This document shows positions 7,150-8,577 of a DNA stretch of 8,577 bases, one piece after another. The stretch comes from an uncultured Eubacteriales bacterium. Lineage in GTDB: Bacteria > Bacillota > Clostridia > Lachnospirales > Lachnospiraceae. Each line of letters opens with the position of its first letter. Position 1 is the stretch's first letter. The stretch lies in assembly GCA_900321505.1 (NCBI GenBank), contig ONWK01000111.1, positions 1 to 8,577 of the forward strand, read 5' to 3'. The notes beneath the pieces were generated by a model. The model ran no database searches. It was given only the letters and a program-made list of their open reading frames with translations, and had not been told where the DNA came from. Both the position numbers and the translations under genes were made by a program.

Positions 7150-7434
7150 TTACTCTTCAACGTTTTCTTCAGGCTCTTCGAAGGATGTTTGCTCATACTT
7201 CTCCAGGATCAATGCCTGGATGGTCTCTCTGGTGGCGGAATTAATCGGGTGTGCTATATCCCTGTATTCTCCGTCAGATGACTTTCTGCTGGGCATTGCG
7301 ATGAAGAGACCCTTCTCGCCTTCGATAACCTTGATGTCATGTACCACGAACTCATTGTCGATCGTGATAGATACGACGGCTCTCATCTTACCCTCTTTGG
7401 CAACCCGCCTTACTCTAACATCCGTAATCTGCAT
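7150..7434 (-). CDS. spoVG: Septation/regulatory protein SpoVG
   Basis: Small cytoplasmic nucleic-acid-binding regulator. In Bacillus it affects asymmetric septation during sporulation, and in other Firmicutes and spirochaetes it binds DNA or RNA and modulates gene expression; it is also common in non-sporulating species. The 94 residues match the family length. Conserved parts are the start MQITDVRVRRV, the beta-rich core with VVSITIDNEFVVHDIKVIEG (20-39), GLFIAMPSRK (42-51) and the helix segment YRDIAHPINSATRETIQ (57-73), followed by a variable acidic tail. The ATG at 7434 has AGGAGG at 7449-7444, 9 bases upstream. It lies 84 bp after glgD and is followed by a strong terminator. Presence here does not prove that the organism sporulates. 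Confidence 0.97.
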   Translation of the reverse strand: MQITDVRVRRVAKEGKMRAVVSITIDNEFVVHDIKVIEGEKGLFIAMPSRKSSDGEYRDIAHPINSATRETIQALILEKYEQTSFEEPEENVEE

Positions 7435-7518
7435 GTGACTAAACCTCCTGCGTGTAAATCATTCCTACCGATATCTGTGCTGCAAATACCGGTTTCGGTA
7501 TATATCCCATCTTTTCCT

Positions 7519-8577
7519 CTACAGTGTATAGCGGAAACTCTTCTCAACGATGATCTTCGGTTTTCCTGCTTCTCCGGTGTGCACTGTGTTGGCACGAATG
7601 GTATCTCTGGACTCAATGATGCAATTCTCCAGATAACAGTTATCGCCTATATGAACATCATTTAAGATGATGGAATTCTTGATCACGCAGTTGTTGCCCA
7701 CATAAACCTTTTTAAAGAGGATCGAGTCTTCAACTGTACCATTTATGATACAGCCGCTTGCGATCAGGCTGTTTGTGGCTACTGCATCCCCGTTGTACTT
7801 AGCCGGCGGAAGGTCCTCCACCTTGGTATATACACCGGGCTGCTGACGGAAGAAGTAATCTCTGATGTCTCCCTTGAGGAAATCCATATTGGTGCGGTAG
7901 TAGGAATCTACTGAACCGATATTTCTCCAATAGGTCTCCAGCCGGAATGCGTTGATCTTCTTCACGTTCTTGTAACGGATAAGGATGTCCTTAACGAAAT
8001 CCGTCCTGCCTTCTGCTGCGCAGGATTCCAGCAGCTCGATCAGCTGCCGGCGGCGGATCACATAAACACCGATGGACACCGTTCCGGTCTCCGCTACGAT
8101 GGGCTTCTCCTCGAAATCCTCTACGCGGTTGTTGTCACCTAACTTTACAACACCGAAGCGGCTGATATCGTCCTCATCAGGGGAGAGGTCCTTGGTTACT
8201 ATGGTGATGTCGGCACCCTTTGCGATATGGTCCTCAAGCACCTTGTTATAATCCAGCTTGTATATTCCGTCGCCGGATGCGATAACCACATAGGGTTCAT
8301 GTGCATCCTTCAGGAAGTTGATATTCTGGTAAAGCGCATCGGCTGTACCTTTATACCAGTAGCTGTTTGTCGTTGTGATGGTCGGAGTGAAAATGTACAG
8401 TCCGCCCTGCTTTCTTCCGAAGTCCCACCATTTTGATGAATTCAGGTGTTCATTCAGGGATCTTGAATTGTACTGTGTATATACGGCAACCCGCTGGATA
8501 TGGGAATTGGACATGTTTGACAGTGCAAAATCGATTGCTCTGTAGCAGCCCGCCACCGGCATAGCCGCAACAGCACG
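7519..8577 (-). CDS. glgD: Glycogen biosynthesis protein GlgD, N-terminus off the window
   Basis: GlgC-like subunit of ADP-glucose pyrophosphorylase (glucose-1-P + ATP to ADP-glucose) for glycogen synthesis in Firmicutes; GlgD usually pairs with catalytic GlgC and modulates it. The frame is open to the window edge: five codons (RAVAA) precede the Met at 8562, and this Met is internal, because GlgD proteins read NKRAVAAMPVAG here. About 20-25 N-terminal residues with the nucleotide-binding GG loop are missing. 352 residues are visible. From Met 8562: PVAGCYRAIDFALSN (2-16), TQYNSRSLNEHL (29-40), the pyrophosphorylase core with SGDGIYKLDY, FEEKP (sugar-phosphate region), ETYWRNIGS in place of the GlgC YWRDVGT, then a C-terminal left-handed beta-helix of hexapeptide repeats ending at TAG 7519-7521. 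The Asp-to-Asn change fits a regulatory GlgD rather than GlgC. glgC is expected just beyond the right edge. Confidence 0.93.
   Translation of the reverse strand, partial: RAVAAMPVAGCYRAIDFALSNMSNSHIQRVAVYTQYNSRSLNEHLNSSKWWDFGRKQGGLYIFTPTITTTNSYWYKGTADALYQNINFLKDAHEPYVVIASGDGIYKLDYNKVLEDHIAKGADITIVTKDLSPDEDDISRFGVVKLGDNNRVEDFEEKPIVAETGTVSIGVYVIRRRQLIELLESCAAEGRTDFVKDILIRYKNVKKINAFRLETYWRNIGSVDSYYRTNMDFLKGDIRDYFFRQQPGVYTKVEDLPPAKYNGDAVATNSLIASGCIINGTVEDSILFKKVYVGNNCVIKNSIILNDVHIGDNCYLENCIIESRDTIRANTVHTGEAGKPKIIVEKSFRYTL

Noticed and set aside
7486..7501. Hairpin ATACCG-GTTT-CGGTAT as a glgD terminator
   Set aside because: The stem is only 6 bp and is not followed by a T-tract on the minus strand; it overlaps the possible spoVG promoter region.
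1..8577. A new defence, mobile or biosynthetic system
   Set aside because: All the coding sequence is accounted for by recognised housekeeping families in a conserved order; I saw no integrase, transposase, nuclease, toxin-antitoxin pair or unknown gene cassette.

Overview
The window reads as a chromosomal housekeeping segment of a Clostridia-class Firmicute, most likely a Lachnospiraceae relative (Butyrivibrio/Roseburia/Lachnospira type). The reasons are the order glgD - spoVG - glmU-like - pth - mfd - SurA/PrsA-type lipoprotein, strong AGGAG-type ribosome binding sites, and balanced base composition with codon use that looks uniform across the genes. The taxon is inferred from gene content and order; there is no rRNA or other direct marker.

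Layout. The left edge (1-858, plus strand) is the 3' part of an MgtE magnesium transporter gene. It converges on a minus-strand block, and a GC-rich hairpin (863-901) separates the two. Read in the direction of transcription (right to left), the minus-strand block starts with the 3' part of glgD, entering from the right edge (8577-7519). It is followed by spoVG (7434-7150) and a canonical intrinsic terminator (7130-7101). A 273-bp gap then carries a degenerate 26-27 bp tandem repeat and a good sigma-A-type promoter. That promoter drives a tight operon: a single-domain GlmU-type uridylyltransferase (6876-6145), pth (6134-5574), mfd (5577-2014, overlapping pth by 4 bp) and a lipoprotein with a degenerate parvulin domain (1943-906).

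How the genes fit together. The operon combines cell-wall precursor synthesis (UDP-GlcNAc), recycling of peptidyl-tRNA (Pth), rescue of stalled RNA polymerase with recruitment of excision repair (Mfd), and an extracytoplasmic foldase-like lipoprotein. It is a shortened form of the Bacillus spoVG-glmU-prs-ctc-pth-mfd arrangement, with prs and ctc missing. glgD belongs to glycogen synthesis, and its partner glgC is probably just off the right edge.

I see no phage, transposon, CRISPR, tRNA, rRNA or defence genes, and no clear new system. The points most worth a second look are the missing acetyltransferase half of GlmU, the phased repeat upstream of its promoter, and the loss of parvulin hallmarks in the lipoprotein.
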